DNA of 59,898 nucleotides, taken from NCBI RefSeq assembly GCF_900168205.1, contig NZ_FUZE01000025.1:1-59898 (forward strand), read 5' to 3'. A program made the position numbers and the translations under genes. This document shows positions 1 to 9,085 of the stretch, piece by piece (position 1 is the stretch's first letter; each line of letters begins with the position of its first letter). This DNA is from Chryseobacterium balustinum (GTDB taxonomy: Bacteria; Bacteroidota; Bacteroidia; Flavobacteriales; Weeksellaceae). The notes beneath the pieces were generated by a model. It searched no databases. It saw only the letters and a list, made by a program, of their open reading frames with translations, and was not told the origin of the DNA.

Positions 1-41
1 CAGAGAAAATTCATTAAAGAATAAAGCAATTCATTAAATAG

Positions 42-75
42 AATAAGCTCTCAGAAATGAGAGCTTATTTTTTTA
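42..75 (+). terminator. Rho-independent terminator
   Basis: A perfect 12-bp stem (42-53 with 58-69) closes on a GAAA tetraloop and is followed by a T-rich tract. It would end a rightward transcript entering from outside the window. No gene for that transcript is visible here. Confidence 0.75.
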
Positions 76-260
76 TTATAAAAGCAACAAAAAATGTCAT
101 GATGCAATAAGCATTCAAAAGCTAGCAAAATAAGTAATAAATGAAAGTTTTACATTTTGTGAACTTTTGAATTTCTTTTTTTTGAATTATTTTTTTGTTT
201 CGTTTGTGGTAAAAAGGAAATTTAAGTTTTTTGTCATTTGTTAAAATCTAAAGCTTTACA

Positions 261-297
261 AAAATCCCGCTGAAAAAATTTCAGCGGGATTTTATTT
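261..297. terminator. Bidirectional terminator hairpin downstream of coaE
   Basis: A perfect 15-bp stem (261-275 with 279-293) has a G+C core and A/T-rich flanks on both sides, so it can end transcripts in either direction. It lies about 130 bp beyond the coaE stop. Apart from this hairpin and the one at 42-69, I see no gene in 1-429. Confidence 0.75.
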
Positions 298-429
298 ATT
301 CAAAATGTATGTATTGTCGGGTTCTAAAAACTGATAAGCTATAAAACCAGAAAGGTTTTCATATTTTACTTATTAATATTTGTGCATTCGTGGCAAAAAT
401 AAATATAGATAAGCGAACAAAAATTAGAT

Positions 430-1065
430 TTATTCAATCTCAAAAACGATTCTTTCAGTTTGATCTTTAAGGTCATCAAGATTGGTATTGTTATAGATTA
501 TACAATTGGCCAACTTAATTTTTTCCTTTTCAGGCATTTGCTTCTCCATCACAGATTGTACTTCACGATAGGTTTTTCCGTCCCGATCCATCACTCTTTT
601 TATTCTTATATTATCTTCTGCAGTGACCAAAACAGAACGATAACATTGCTTATGAAGTTTTAGCTCAAACAGTAAAGCAGTCTCTTTAAATACTAAATAC
701 TTGGTCTGCTTTTTTACCCAATCTTCAAAATCAAGACGCACTGCAGGATGAATAATCTCATTAAGACTTTGAAGTAATTCTTTATCATTAAAAACTTTTC
801 CAGCGACAAATTTACGGTCATAAATCCCATCTTTGTCATAAGAATCATTGCCTAATAGTTCTTTGATTTTATGCTTTAAATCATTGTTTTCATTCACAAT
901 GTCTTTCGCTCTGTCATCCGAATAATAAACGGGAAACCCAAACTCTTCAATAAATTTTGCAACGGTCGTTTTTCCAGAACCAATTCCTCCTGTTAAACCA
1001 ATAATCTTGGGCTCTGATGGCGAATCAGGTTCGCTTTTTTGACTCTCTGAATACAATTCTTCCAT
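430..1065 (-). CDS. coaE: Dephospho-CoA kinase
   Basis: CoaE phosphorylates the ribose 3'-hydroxyl of dephospho-CoA, the last step of coenzyme A synthesis in the cytoplasm. The 211-residue product shows the P-loop GGIGSGKT at residues 26-33 and the DDRAKD stretch typical of the family (an SDDRAKDIV motif soon after the P-loop). The length fits a roughly 200-residue family. About 18 acidic and Ser-rich residues precede the conserved start of the domain, so either the gene has a short N-terminal extension or translation begins a little further in; no better ATG is present. It is the last gene of a leftward run, 8 nt after the hydrolase at 1074-1940. Confidence 0.93.
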   Translation of the reverse strand: MEELYSESQKSEPDSPSEPKIIGLTGGIGSGKTTVAKFIEEFGFPVYYSDDRAKDIVNENNDLKHKIKELLGNDSYDKDGIYDRKFVAGKVFNDKELLQSLNEIIHPAVRLDFEDWVKKQTKYLVFKETALLFELKLHKQCYRSVLVTAEDNIRIKRVMDRDGKTYREVQSVMEKQMPEKEKIKLANCIIYNNTNLDDLKDQTERIVFEIE

Positions 1066-1073
1066 AATTAATA

Positions 1074-1940
1074 TTAATATCCAAAAACATCATTAAAACT
1101 GAAAGTCTCATCAAGACGAACTCCTTTCTCAGTCATTTTTAAGCTTGCCAATTCGTTGTGGGCATCATGTTCAAAAAACAATAAATAATCATTGTCTACA
1201 CATTGTTTCAAAAACTTGGCTTTTTCTTCAATCGTCAGCAAAGGTCTTGTATCATAACCCATTACATAAACCTGAGGAATATGTCCTGCTGTAGGAATTA
1301 AATCGGCTGCAAAAACAATTGTTTTTTCCTGATACTGAATCACGGGTAACATTTGCTTTTCCGTATGACCATCTACAAAGATGACATCCATTTTCAAGTC
1401 TGGTGCAAAGCCATAATTTCCGTTTGCGGGAAGGGGTAAAAAGTTTAGTTGCCCACTCTCTTGGATAGGAATAATGTTTTCTTTTAAAAAACTTGCTTTT
1501 TCTCTGGCATTCGGTTCAGTTGCCCATTGCCAATGGTTTTCATTGGTCCAGAACTGAGCATTTTTAAAAGCCGGTCTGTATCCCGATTTATCATCGTTCC
1601 ATTCAATGGCGCCTCCACAATGGTCAAAATGAAGATGGGTAAGGAAAACATCGGTGATGTCTTCTTTCACAAAACCGTATTTTTTTAAGTTATGATCTAA
1701 ATTATCGTCTCCCCAAAGCGAGTAATGACCAAAAAACTTGTCATCCTGCTTATTTCCGAGCCCGCAATCAATTAAAATTAATTTTTTTCCGTCTTCCACA
1801 AGAAGAGATCGGGTTCCCAATTCTATTAAGTTTCTTTCGTCTGCAGGGTTTGTTTTTTCCCACAGACTCTTTGGGACGACCCCAAACATGGCACCTCCGT
1901 CCAGTTTAAATTTCCCACATTGGATAGGATATAATTTCAT
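1074..1940 (-). CDS. MBL-fold metallohydrolase
   Basis: A 288-residue metallo-beta-lactamase-fold protein. The metal-binding signature THLHFDH is at residues 101-107, giving H102, H104, D106 and H107. Later motifs DGHTE, FAADLIP and FEHDA fit the remaining metal ligands. The layout (an N-terminal beta sheet with LLIDCG-type strand before the signature) resembles the lactonase/AttM-like subgroup, but I cannot assign a substrate. No signal peptide is seen, so it should be cytoplasmic. It is followed at 8 nt by coaE and preceded at 26 nt by the PaiB-like gene. Confidence 0.85.
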   Translation of the reverse strand: MKLYPIQCGKFKLDGGAMFGVVPKSLWEKTNPADERNLIELGTRSLLVEDGKKLILIDCGLGNKQDDKFFGHYSLWGDDNLDHNLKKYGFVKEDITDVFLTHLHFDHCGGAIEWNDDKSGYRPAFKNAQFWTNENHWQWATEPNAREKASFLKENIIPIQESGQLNFLPLPANGNYGFAPDLKMDVIFVDGHTEKQMLPVIQYQEKTIVFAADLIPTAGHIPQVYVMGYDTRPLLTIEEKAKFLKQCVDNDYLLFFEHDAHNELASLKMTEKGVRLDETFSFNDVFGY

Positions 1941-1966
1941 ATAATATTAGGTTTTTATAATGTTGT

Positions 1967-2578
1967 TTATTTTTTCAGTTGTTTCATCTTTGCGGCAACT
2001 TGTCTTCCGTTCTCATCGCCATTTTCAAGATTTAAAATAATATTTTCAAAATCATCTTCTTTTCTGTTTTGAGACAATTTTTGTTTAATGAAAATCTCAG
2101 TTGGAATGATCTTTAAACCAAAAGCACCTTTCATTTCCTTTTCAACAAATTCTTTTCCCATATCTTTCATCATCATCGGACATTGCTGAAATTTTTCATA
2201 TTTTGAAGTTAATTTGTCTAAATGTTGATACAATTCATCATGATTCATCAGCTCAACTTTTCCATAAATCTGTACCGCTTCATAATTCCATGTCGAAACA
2301 TTAATATGGTCATACCAACTACTCGAAATATAAGTATGTGCTCCTAAAAAATCACAAAGAACTTCATCTCCGTTAGTCAAAGTTTTCGCTTGCGGATTTG
2401 CCCTTGAAATGTGAGTTTCAATATAAATATTTTCCCGATTATCTTCATTCAACATCATCATAGAATGGGTTGCACGAATTTTATCCACCGAGGAAATTAG
2501 TAAAGCAAAAGAATTTTCTCTGATGATTTCTTTCATCAAATTGTAATCTTCACTTTTATATAATTTAGGAATAAACAT
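1967..2578 (-). CDS. FMN-binding negative transcriptional regulator, PaiB family
   Basis: The 203-residue product has the PaiB layout: an N-terminal MFIPKLYK start, a split-barrel flavin-binding core with the segment HISRANPQ, and a tryptophan-rich strand (SSWYDHINVSTWNYEAVQ). PaiB proteins bind FMN; in Bacillus PaiB was linked to repression of protease and sporulation genes, but most family members have no tested role. No HTH domain is visible, so the name of the family should not be read as proof of DNA binding. It lies directly left of one arm of the inverted repeat that frames the next gene. Confidence 0.75.
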   Translation of the reverse strand: MFIPKLYKSEDYNLMKEIIRENSFALLISSVDKIRATHSMMMLNEDNRENIYIETHISRANPQAKTLTNGDEVLCDFLGAHTYISSSWYDHINVSTWNYEAVQIYGKVELMNHDELYQHLDKLTSKYEKFQQCPMMMKDMGKEFVEKEMKGAFGLKIIPTEIFIKQKLSQNRKEDDFENIILNLENGDENGRQVAAKMKQLKK

Positions 2579-2581
2579 TTT

Positions 2582-2610
2582 ATAATTAAAAATTAAGAAT
2601 GAATAATTAA
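2582..2610. repeat. Left inverted repeat flanking the four-helix-bundle gene
   Basis: This A/T-rich stretch carries GAATGAATAATTAA and AATTAAAAAT blocks. They recur in inverse orientation at 2985-3013, on the other side of the gene at 2607-2975. The two arms differ by a 4-5 nt insertion. Confidence 0.5.
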
Positions 2611-2975
2611 GGGTTTTGTTTGGAAGTTTTTAAAATTGTAGTTAATAGTTTTATGATTTCCTCAATATTTATTTTTATAGAATTAAATTCTGTATCATTA
2701 ATGAACCCTGTTTTATGTAAAAGCTTAATCCAATAAAAAGATTCATAGGCTTCTTTATAGGATATTTGTTTATAGATGAATTCTTTTTTACTAAACGAGG
2801 CAATACCTTCTTCTATATTTGCTCCAATTGAAGTTCCGCTTCTAAGCAATTGCTTTGAAAGAGTTTTTTCATTTCTTTCATTGTAAAGAACTTTATACAA
2901 GTTGATAATTCTAATTGAAAAATCAAAAGATTTATTTCGAATAATATTATCCTTTTCTTGAAAGTTACTTTCCAT
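2607..2975 (-). CDS. Four helix bundle protein (S23/IVS-encoded type)
   Basis: A 122-residue all-helical protein of the family first found inside intervening sequences of 23S rRNA genes. The signature is seen in SKQLLRSGTSIGANIEEG at about residues 42-60, followed by the SYKEAYESFYWIKLL helix and a C-terminal LLTTILKT segment. The family forms pentameric bundles; its cellular role is not settled. The related Avd protein serves in diversity-generating retroelements, but no reverse transcriptase or template repeat is present here. The gene sits between inverted A/T-rich repeats and splits ruvB from the PaiB-like gene, which suggests it arrived as a small cassette. Confidence 0.85.
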   Translation of the reverse strand: MESNFQEKDNIIRNKSFDFSIRIINLYKVLYNERNEKTLSKQLLRSGTSIGANIEEGIASFSKKEFIYKQISYKEAYESFYWIKLLHKTGFINDTEFNSIKINIEEIIKLLTTILKTSKQNP

Positions 2976-2984
2976 TTTCCGATA

Positions 2985-3013
2985 TTAATTATTCATTTTT
3001 AATTATTCATTAA
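2985..3013. repeat. Right inverted repeat flanking the four-helix-bundle gene
   Basis: TTAATTATTCATTTTTAATT and the following bases mirror the arm at 2582-2610. The repeat overlaps the last codon and stop of ruvB (stop at 3010-3012). Confidence 0.5.
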
Positions 3014-4032
3014 AAAAGTTCTCCAGGATTTCTCGGTATCGCAATATTCAAATGCTTATAAGCCTTCTCAGTAACCTCTCTTCCTCGTGGAGTTCTGATA
3101 ATAAATCCTTCCTGAATTAGAAATGGTTCATAAACCTCTTCCAATGTTTCAGGATTTTCTGCGATAGATGTAGCCAAAGCTGAAATTCCTACAGGTTTTC
3201 CTTTGAAATTTTCAATCATCACACGCATGATTTTATTATCCATTTCGTCTAGCCCAAATTCATCTACATTTAAAGAATTTAAAGCATATTTGGTAATTCC
3301 TATTTCGATTTCGCCATCACCTTTAATTTCTGCAAAATCACGGACTCTTCTTAAAAGTGCATTGGCAATTCTCGGAGTTCCACGGCTTCTTCTTGCAATT
3401 TCAATCGCAGCATCTTCATAAATTTTCACACCCAAAACTCTTGCACTTCGGATGATAATCATAGACAAAAGTTCAATGGTGTAATATTCCAATCTGCTTT
3501 GAATGCCAAATCTTGCCAACATAGGCTTGGTCAACATTCCGCTTCTGGTTGTTGCTCCCACCAATGTAAAAGGATTTAGTCCGATCTGAACACTTCTTGC
3601 ATTCGGACCGGTTTCCAGCATAATATCGATTTTGTAATCTTCCATTGCAGAATACAGATATTCTTCCACAACAGGTGAAAGACGATGAATTTCATCAATG
3701 AAAAGCACATCGTTTTCTTCCAGATTGGTTAGTAAACCAGCTAAACTTCCCGGTTTATCCAAAACAGGACCGGATGTGATTTTACAGCCTACACCAAGTT
3801 CATTCGCAATAATATTTGCCAAAGTTGTTTTTCCCAATCCGGGAGGACCGTGAAGCAAAACATGATCGAGCGCACCACCACGTCTTTTGGCAGCGGTAAC
3901 GAAAACTTCAAGATTTTCTAAGGTTTTTCGCTGTCCTGCGAAATCCTTAAAACTCTGCGGACGAATCTGCTCTTCCTGAATGAGCTCTTCGTCGGAATAA
4001 TTGTCTTTATCTGGATGTAAAAAATCGGGCAT
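3010..4032 (-). CDS. ruvB: Holliday junction branch migration ATPase RuvB
   Basis: RuvB is the hexameric AAA+ motor that, with RuvA, drives branch migration of Holliday junctions. The 340-residue protein has the expected length. Walker A GPPGLGKTT is near residue 64, Walker B is FIDEIHRL, and the sensor segment GATTRSGML and the arginine-finger region follow. The C-terminal winged-helix domain ends in TPRGREVTEKAYKHL. No ruvA or ruvC lies nearby. The start is the ATG at 4032 with no better alternative. Confidence 0.97.
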   Translation of the reverse strand: MPDFLHPDKDNYSDEELIQEEQIRPQSFKDFAGQRKTLENLEVFVTAAKRRGGALDHVLLHGPPGLGKTTLANIIANELGVGCKITSGPVLDKPGSLAGLLTNLEENDVLFIDEIHRLSPVVEEYLYSAMEDYKIDIMLETGPNARSVQIGLNPFTLVGATTRSGMLTKPMLARFGIQSRLEYYTIELLSMIIIRSARVLGVKIYEDAAIEIARRSRGTPRIANALLRRVRDFAEIKGDGEIEIGITKYALNSLNVDEFGLDEMDNKIMRVMIENFKGKPVGISALATSIAENPETLEEVYEPFLIQEGFIIRTPRGREVTEKAYKHLNIAIPRNPGELF

Positions 4033-4233
4033 TAATTCAGTTTCATTTACCGTAAAGATAGGAAAATTAGGTTAAGATTTAGATTGAGTCTGAGATTAAT
4101 TTCAGGCTGAAGCTAAGGTTTAGGTTAAGATTGCAGACTCGACCTTTTATCATTTACAAGATTGATATATTTTAAGTAATTTTGAGAGAGAAAATTTTAA
4201 ATATAAAAATTGCTTAGCTTCTAATATCGTTTA

Positions 4234-4285
4234 GATTCCTACGGAATGACAAATTATACGTTCTTTTTGTCATTCCGTAGGAATC
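4234..4285. repeat. Intergenic palindrome in the ruvB-hutI gap
   Basis: A perfect 20-bp inverted repeat, arms 4234-4253 and 4266-4285, beginning GATTCCTACGGAATGAC with a 12-nt loop. The gap 4033-4337 otherwise holds only A/T-rich sequence with some degenerate repeats of the type AGGTTTAGGTTAAGATT. The palindrome could act as a terminator-like or repeated-extragenic element; it has no strong T tract. Confidence 0.6.
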
Positions 4286-4337
4286 TCGACGAAGTATATT
4301 AAAAGAAAAGTTAAACTTTAGCTTTTAAACTAAATAA

Positions 4338-5564
4338 ATGAAATTAATTGGCCCTTTCAAGCAAGTTGTAACACTTGCCAACCTTCCGTTAAGAGGAAAA
4401 CTTTCTGATGAACAACTTGAGATTATTGTTGATGGCGGAATTTTAATTAATAAAGATAAAATCCAACAAATTGGAAATTTTGAAACTTTAAGATCTGAAA
4501 ATCAAAATATAGAAATTGAAACCATTGAAGGCGAGCAAATCGTACTTCCTGCTTTTGTAGACTCTCATACTCATATTTGCTTTGGTGGAAACCGTGCCAA
4601 CGATTTTGCAATGCGAAATGCAGGAAAAACCTATCTTGAAATTGCCGAAAGTGGAGGCGGGATCTGGAGCTCAGTACAACATACCAGAAATGCTTCAGAA
4701 GAAGAATTATTAAAAACTTTACTAGAAAGAATCGACTTTTTAATTGCTCTGGGAATTACAACCATTGAAGTGAAAAGCGGATACGGTTTGGATGTTGAAA
4801 ACGAGCTGAAAATGCTTAGAATGATTAAAAAAGCTCAGGGACAAACAAAGGCTACTTTAGTTCCGACGTGTCTTTCAGCACATTTAAAGCCAAGAGATTT
4901 TGAGGGAAGTAACGAAGAATATTTAAACTATATTTTATCTGAAATTCTACCAAAAGTAAGAGAAGAAAACCTTGCAAAACGAGTAGATATTTTTATTGAA
5001 AAATCAGCATTCCAACCTGAAGAAAGTAAAGAGTTCTTACTTAAAACTAAAGACTTAGGTTTCGAAATTACGGTTCATGCAGACCAATTTACACCGGGAA
5101 GCTCCAGAGTTGCCGTCGAAGTTGGCGCGAAATCTGCAGATCATTTGGAAGCTACAATTGATGAAGATATCGACTTTTTGGCAAAGTCTGAAACCGTGGC
5201 AACTGCTTTGCCGGGAGCTAGTTTGGGATTAGGTGAAAAATTTACTCCTGCAAGAAAATTATTGGATGCTGGAGCAATCGTTGCAATTGCAAGTGATTGG
5301 AATCCTGGTTCTGCACCAATGGGAAATTTGATTACACAAGCTTCTATTTTAGCAACATTTGAAAAGTTAACAACCGCAGAAGTTTTGGCAGGAATGACAT
5401 TCCGTTCGGCTTTTGCCTTAGGTTTGGAAGACAGAGGTCAACTGAAGTCAGGTTTAAAGGCAGATTTTGTAACTTATAAAACCAACAATTTCCAAAATGT
5501 TCTATATAATCAGGGAAGCTTGCAGGCAGAGAATGTTTACATCGACGGAATTAAAGTAAAATAA
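4338..5564 (+). CDS. hutI: Imidazolonepropionase
   Basis: HutI hydrolyses 4-imidazolone-5-propanoate to N-formimidoyl-L-glutamate, the third step of histidine degradation. The 408-residue product has the amidohydrolase metal motif VDSHTHICFGG near residue 78, a KSGYG motif, the HADQF metal ligand segment, and SDWNPGS near the C-terminus, all typical of HutI. It is cytoplasmic. It starts the rightward group hutI-(DUF695-like)-hutG; hutH and hutU are not in the window, so the pathway is split over the genome. Confidence 0.95.
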   Translation: MKLIGPFKQVVTLANLPLRGKLSDEQLEIIVDGGILINKDKIQQIGNFETLRSENQNIEIETIEGEQIVLPAFVDSHTHICFGGNRANDFAMRNAGKTYLEIAESGGGIWSSVQHTRNASEEELLKTLLERIDFLIALGITTIEVKSGYGLDVENELKMLRMIKKAQGQTKATLVPTCLSAHLKPRDFEGSNEEYLNYILSEILPKVREENLAKRVDIFIEKSAFQPEESKEFLLKTKDLGFEITVHADQFTPGSSRVAVEVGAKSADHLEATIDEDIDFLAKSETVATALPGASLGLGEKFTPARKLLDAGAIVAIASDWNPGSAPMGNLITQASILATFEKLTTAEVLAGMTFRSAFALGLEDRGQLKSGLKADFVTYKTNNFQNVLYNQGSLQAENVYIDGIKVK

Positions 5565-5565
5565 T

Positions 5566-6672
5566 ATGGGAATTTTCGATAAATTTTTCAGTAAAAATGA
5601 AGAGAAAGAAGATGCTAAAATTAAAAATTATAAAAATTTTTGGGATTGGTTTCTTACTAAAGAAAAAGATTTTTTTGAGGTCGTAAAAAACCACGATAAT
5701 ATAGAAAATAACTTTTTTGATGTTATTGCTCCAAAACTTAAAGAGTTAAACGGAGGATATTATTTTCTTGCGGGAATGAGTGATGATTCTACTGCAGAAT
5801 TAATTCTAACGGTAGAAGGTGATATTAAAAATATAGTTTTTGCTGAAGAAATTATTACCAATGCTCCAAAACTTGATCGCTGGAAGTTTACCGCATTAAA
5901 ACCGGAAATGAATCTCACAAGCGGAATTGAAATGGACGGCACAAAATTTTCAGGTGAAAATATTTTCTTTTATGAGAACGAAGTCGAAGGATATCCTGAC
6001 GAAATCGACATCACATTTGTTTACGAAGGTTTAACCGAAGAAAACAAAGATGCTATTGTAACAGGAGTCTGTGTTTTTCTTGATAACTTTTTAGGGGAAC
6101 TGAATTTTGCCACTCAGATTGATACCTTTAATGTAATTGGAAAAGATAATGCTCAAAAAGAATTGGTACCGGTTACGAAACTGAAAGACTTTTTATCGTG
6201 GCGCGAAAGAGAGTTTACTGAAAAATATAAAAATGTGAAAAGCTTTAGCGAAGAAGATAAATTTTCTGTTTTTGAAGCGACTCTGCAAAACGGTTCTCCT
6301 CTTATTGCGACGATCAATACATCTTTGTTAACCTACGATTCAAAAGCTTCGTATCCATGGATTTCTATTTTGAAAGTTCAGTATAATGGAGAAAATAATA
6401 ATGGGCTTCCCCAAAAAGAAGATTACGAAAAATTAAGCGATATCGAGGAACAGATTATTGAAGAATTGAAAATAGAAGATGGTCATCTATACATCGGAAG
6501 AGAAAATGCAGATAACATGAAAGAAAGTTATTTTGCCAGTAAAGACTTCCGAAAACCTTCAAAAGTTTTGAAAAAAGTAATGGATGATCACCCTGAATAT
6601 AAAATGACACTCGAAATTTATAAAGACAAATATTGGCAGAGTTTTGAACGCTATAATGTAAATCAAAATTAA
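5566..6672 (+). CDS. DUF695-like domain protein
   Basis: A 368-residue soluble protein with no signal peptide or membrane segment. The N-terminal half (WDWFLTKEKDFFEVV and following) looks like a conserved Bacteroidota domain of unknown role. The C-terminal half (LKDFLSWREREFTEKY, then GHLYIGRENAD and a basic end) resembles DUF695. It starts 1 nt after the hutI stop and ends 9 nt before hutG, so it is very likely cotranscribed with histidine degradation genes. That is context, not proof of a role in the pathway. Confidence 0.6.
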   Translation: MGIFDKFFSKNEEKEDAKIKNYKNFWDWFLTKEKDFFEVVKNHDNIENNFFDVIAPKLKELNGGYYFLAGMSDDSTAELILTVEGDIKNIVFAEEIITNAPKLDRWKFTALKPEMNLTSGIEMDGTKFSGENIFFYENEVEGYPDEIDITFVYEGLTEENKDAIVTGVCVFLDNFLGELNFATQIDTFNVIGKDNAQKELVPVTKLKDFLSWREREFTEKYKNVKSFSEEDKFSVFEATLQNGSPLIATINTSLLTYDSKASYPWISILKVQYNGENNNGLPQKEDYEKLSDIEEQIIEELKIEDGHLYIGRENADNMKESYFASKDFRKPSKVLKKVMDDHPEYKMTLEIYKDKYWQSFERYNVNQN

Positions 6673-6681
6673 ATTAAAATC

Positions 6682-7596
6682 ATGATTTGGCAAGGAAGAT
6701 TAGACGGTGAAGAATTACTTTATCACAGAATATTTCAGAGAGTAAAAGCAGAGAATAACTACGATGCAATTTCAACTAACGATTTCGTTTTACACGGATT
6801 TGCTGTTGACGAAGGTGTTCGCAGAAATAAAGGGAAACAGGGTGCAAAAGACGCTCCTGATATTATTCGAAAAAATATGTCTAATTTTCCTGTGATTCGC
6901 CCGGATTTTTCACTTCTTGATTTTGGAAATATTACTTGTGAAGATGGAAATCTTGAAAATACTCAAAATGAACTGGCGAAAAAAGTTTCTAAAGTTTTGC
7001 TAAAAGGAGGTAAATCTTTGGTCTTGGGAGGTGGTCATGAAGTTACTTTTGGTCATTACCGTGGTGTGAAAACTGCTTTTCAGGAACAGAAAATTGGAAT
7101 TGTCAATTTTGATGCTCATTTTGATAACAGACAACCTGAAAATGGAGTAGGAGCTAGCTCTGGGACTGGTTTTTGGCAAATTTCTCAGGAAGGCGAAATC
7201 AATTCTTTACATATCGGAATTCAGAGAAATTCTAATACGTTAAAACTTTTCGATACGGCTCATCAGTTTGGAATGAAATATATTCTGGCGGATGAATTGT
7301 TTTTTGAAAACCTTCCGTCGATCTATGAAAGAGTCAATGAATTGGCAGAGTCAGTAGATTTTCTTTATATGACGATTTGTATGGATGTCTTCAATGCTTC
7401 AATTGCGCCAGGAGTTTCTGCTTCGGCTTACAACGGAATTTTTGCAGATGCTGCATTCATGCATTTGTACAGACATATTCTTAGAAATGAAAAACTAATT
7501 GCCTTGGATATTGCAGAAGTTAATCCGAGTCTTGATATTCAGGATCATACCGCAAGATTAGCTGCAAGTTTGGCCAATGAGTGGTTTATGATTTAG
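6682..7596 (+). CDS. hutG: Formimidoylglutamase (arginase/agmatinase family)
   Basis: HutG hydrolyses N-formimidoyl-L-glutamate to glutamate and formamide. The 304-residue product shows the Mn-binding motifs of the ureohydrolase family: GGGHEVTFGH, NFDAHFDNR and the later MTICMDVFNAS, where the second aspartate cluster binds metal. The SAYNGIF and DIAEVNPSLD segments near the C-terminus also fit. Arginase and agmatinase share this fold; the neighbouring hutI makes HutG the best call. Confidence 0.9.
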   Translation: MIWQGRLDGEELLYHRIFQRVKAENNYDAISTNDFVLHGFAVDEGVRRNKGKQGAKDAPDIIRKNMSNFPVIRPDFSLLDFGNITCEDGNLENTQNELAKKVSKVLLKGGKSLVLGGGHEVTFGHYRGVKTAFQEQKIGIVNFDAHFDNRQPENGVGASSGTGFWQISQEGEINSLHIGIQRNSNTLKLFDTAHQFGMKYILADELFFENLPSIYERVNELAESVDFLYMTICMDVFNASIAPGVSASAYNGIFADAAFMHLYRHILRNEKLIALDIAEVNPSLDIQDHTARLAASLANEWFMI

Positions 7597-7731
7597 CCTT
7601 AGTAAATAAATTTCATAGAATTTATCATTAATTAAATACGATATAAGGAACAATATTTGTTGCCTTAAAAATGCTTAATCCAAAAGCAGAAGATTCGCGA
7701 TTCTTGAATCTTTAAAAATGGAATTTTTAAC

Positions 7732-9024
7732 ATGGAAAATTTAATAGAAAACAAGCTGTTAAAAGCTGACCAGGCTTTTCAGGAATGGAAAAAAGTTCCC
7801 TTTGAAGAAAAGCAGAAACTTATTGCAAAAGCTGCTGAAATTTTTAAAAATAAAGCTGAGGTTTTTGGTGAATTAATTACTGATGAGATGAATAAGCCCA
7901 TTTCTCAAGCCATGTCTGAGGTTGAGAAATCTGCTGTAATGATGAATTATTATGCGGATGCTGAAAATATTTTAAGCCCGGAAAAAATAGAATCTGAATA
8001 TAAAATTTCAGAAATTCATTATGTTCCGAAAGGGGTAATTTTAGGAGTAATGCCTTGGAATTTTCCGTTTTGGCAGGTTTTAAGATTTGCAACGCCTGCA
8101 ATTTTAGCTGGAAATACAGTCGTTTTAAAACATGCATCCATTTGTTTTGGAAGTGGAAACGCCATAGAAAAAGTTTTTATTGAAGCTGGTTTTCCTGAAG
8201 GAATTTTCCAGAATCTTGAAGTAGGGCATGGTGAAGTAAAAGAAATTTTAGAACATAAAACAATTAAAGGGGTAAGTCTTACGGGAAGCGAAAAAGCTGG
8301 AGCTGAAGTAGCGGCAACTGCCGGAAAAAATATCAAAAAATCTTTGCTGGAATTAGGTGGAAGTGATGCTTTTATTATTTTGGAGGATGCCGATTTGGAT
8401 GAAGCTGCAAAAGTGGGAGCTTTAGCCCGACTACAAAACTGTGGACAAACCTGTGTTGCTGCAAAAAGATTTATTATCCAAAGGGAGGTTGAATTTCATT
8501 TTCTTCCGAAGTTTATTGAAGAATACAAAAAATACGTTCCCGGTGATCCTAAATTGAAAGAAACAAAATTGGCCGGAATGGCAAGACCCGATCTTGCAGA
8601 TGATCTTGAAAAGCAATATCAAAAAGCATTAGATCACGGTGCGGAAGTGATTATTCCTCTTGAAAGGATTTCTGAAAATGAATTTATTCCGGGATTAATA
8701 AGAGTAGAAGAGGGAAACCCTATTTTACAGGAAGAATTATTTGGTCCTTTAGGGATGGTGATGATTGCTCACACTGATGATGAAGCTTTAGAAATTGCCA
8801 ATAATATTCCGTTTGGTTTATCCAATTCGGTATGGACGAAAAATGAAGAACGTCAACAGTTCTTTATTGACGGCTTAGAATCCGGAACAGTAAATATCAA
8901 CAGAATGACAAGTTCTGATCCGCGTTTTCCATTTGGAGGAACCAAATCTTCAGGATATGGAACCGAGCTTTCATTATTAGCTTTAAAAGAGTTTGTGACT
9001 GCGAAAACAATATTGGGAAAATAG
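7732..9024 (+). CDS. NAD(P)-dependent aldehyde dehydrogenase, succinate-semialdehyde type
   Basis: A 430-residue aldehyde dehydrogenase. Cofactor-site segments MPWNFPFWQ and LTGSEKAG are present, with the general base glutamate in LLELGGSD and the catalytic cysteine in NCGQTCVAAK. The C-terminal FGGTKSSGYG is typical. At 430 residues it is shorter than most of the superfamily (about 460-490), as in the YneI/Sad-like group that oxidises succinate semialdehyde; the substrate is inferred only from this resemblance. A 135-bp gap separates it from hutG and a bidirectional terminator follows. Confidence 0.85.
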   Translation: MENLIENKLLKADQAFQEWKKVPFEEKQKLIAKAAEIFKNKAEVFGELITDEMNKPISQAMSEVEKSAVMMNYYADAENILSPEKIESEYKISEIHYVPKGVILGVMPWNFPFWQVLRFATPAILAGNTVVLKHASICFGSGNAIEKVFIEAGFPEGIFQNLEVGHGEVKEILEHKTIKGVSLTGSEKAGAEVAATAGKNIKKSLLELGGSDAFIILEDADLDEAAKVGALARLQNCGQTCVAAKRFIIQREVEFHFLPKFIEEYKKYVPGDPKLKETKLAGMARPDLADDLEKQYQKALDHGAEVIIPLERISENEFIPGLIRVEEGNPILQEELFGPLGMVMIAHTDDEALEIANNIPFGLSNSVWTKNEERQQFFIDGLESGTVNINRMTSSDPRFPFGGTKSSGYGTELSLLALKEFVTAKTILGK

Positions 9025-9033
9025 ATATAAAAA

Positions 9034-9066
9034 AACCTCTCGAAAATTATTTTTCGGGAGGTTTCA
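9034..9066. terminator. Bidirectional terminator between aldehyde dehydrogenase and pyk
   Basis: A 13-bp stem (9034-9046 with 9051-9063, one G-U pair) is flanked by an A run on the left and T-rich sequence on the right. It separates the rightward aldehyde dehydrogenase from the leftward pyk cluster. Confidence 0.8.
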
Positions 9067-9085
9067 TTTATATCAAAAACAATAA

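Noticed and set aside
2607..2975. Diversity-generating retroelement accessory gene (Avd)
   Set aside because: The protein belongs to the related four-helix family, but there is no reverse transcriptase, template repeat or variable repeat nearby.
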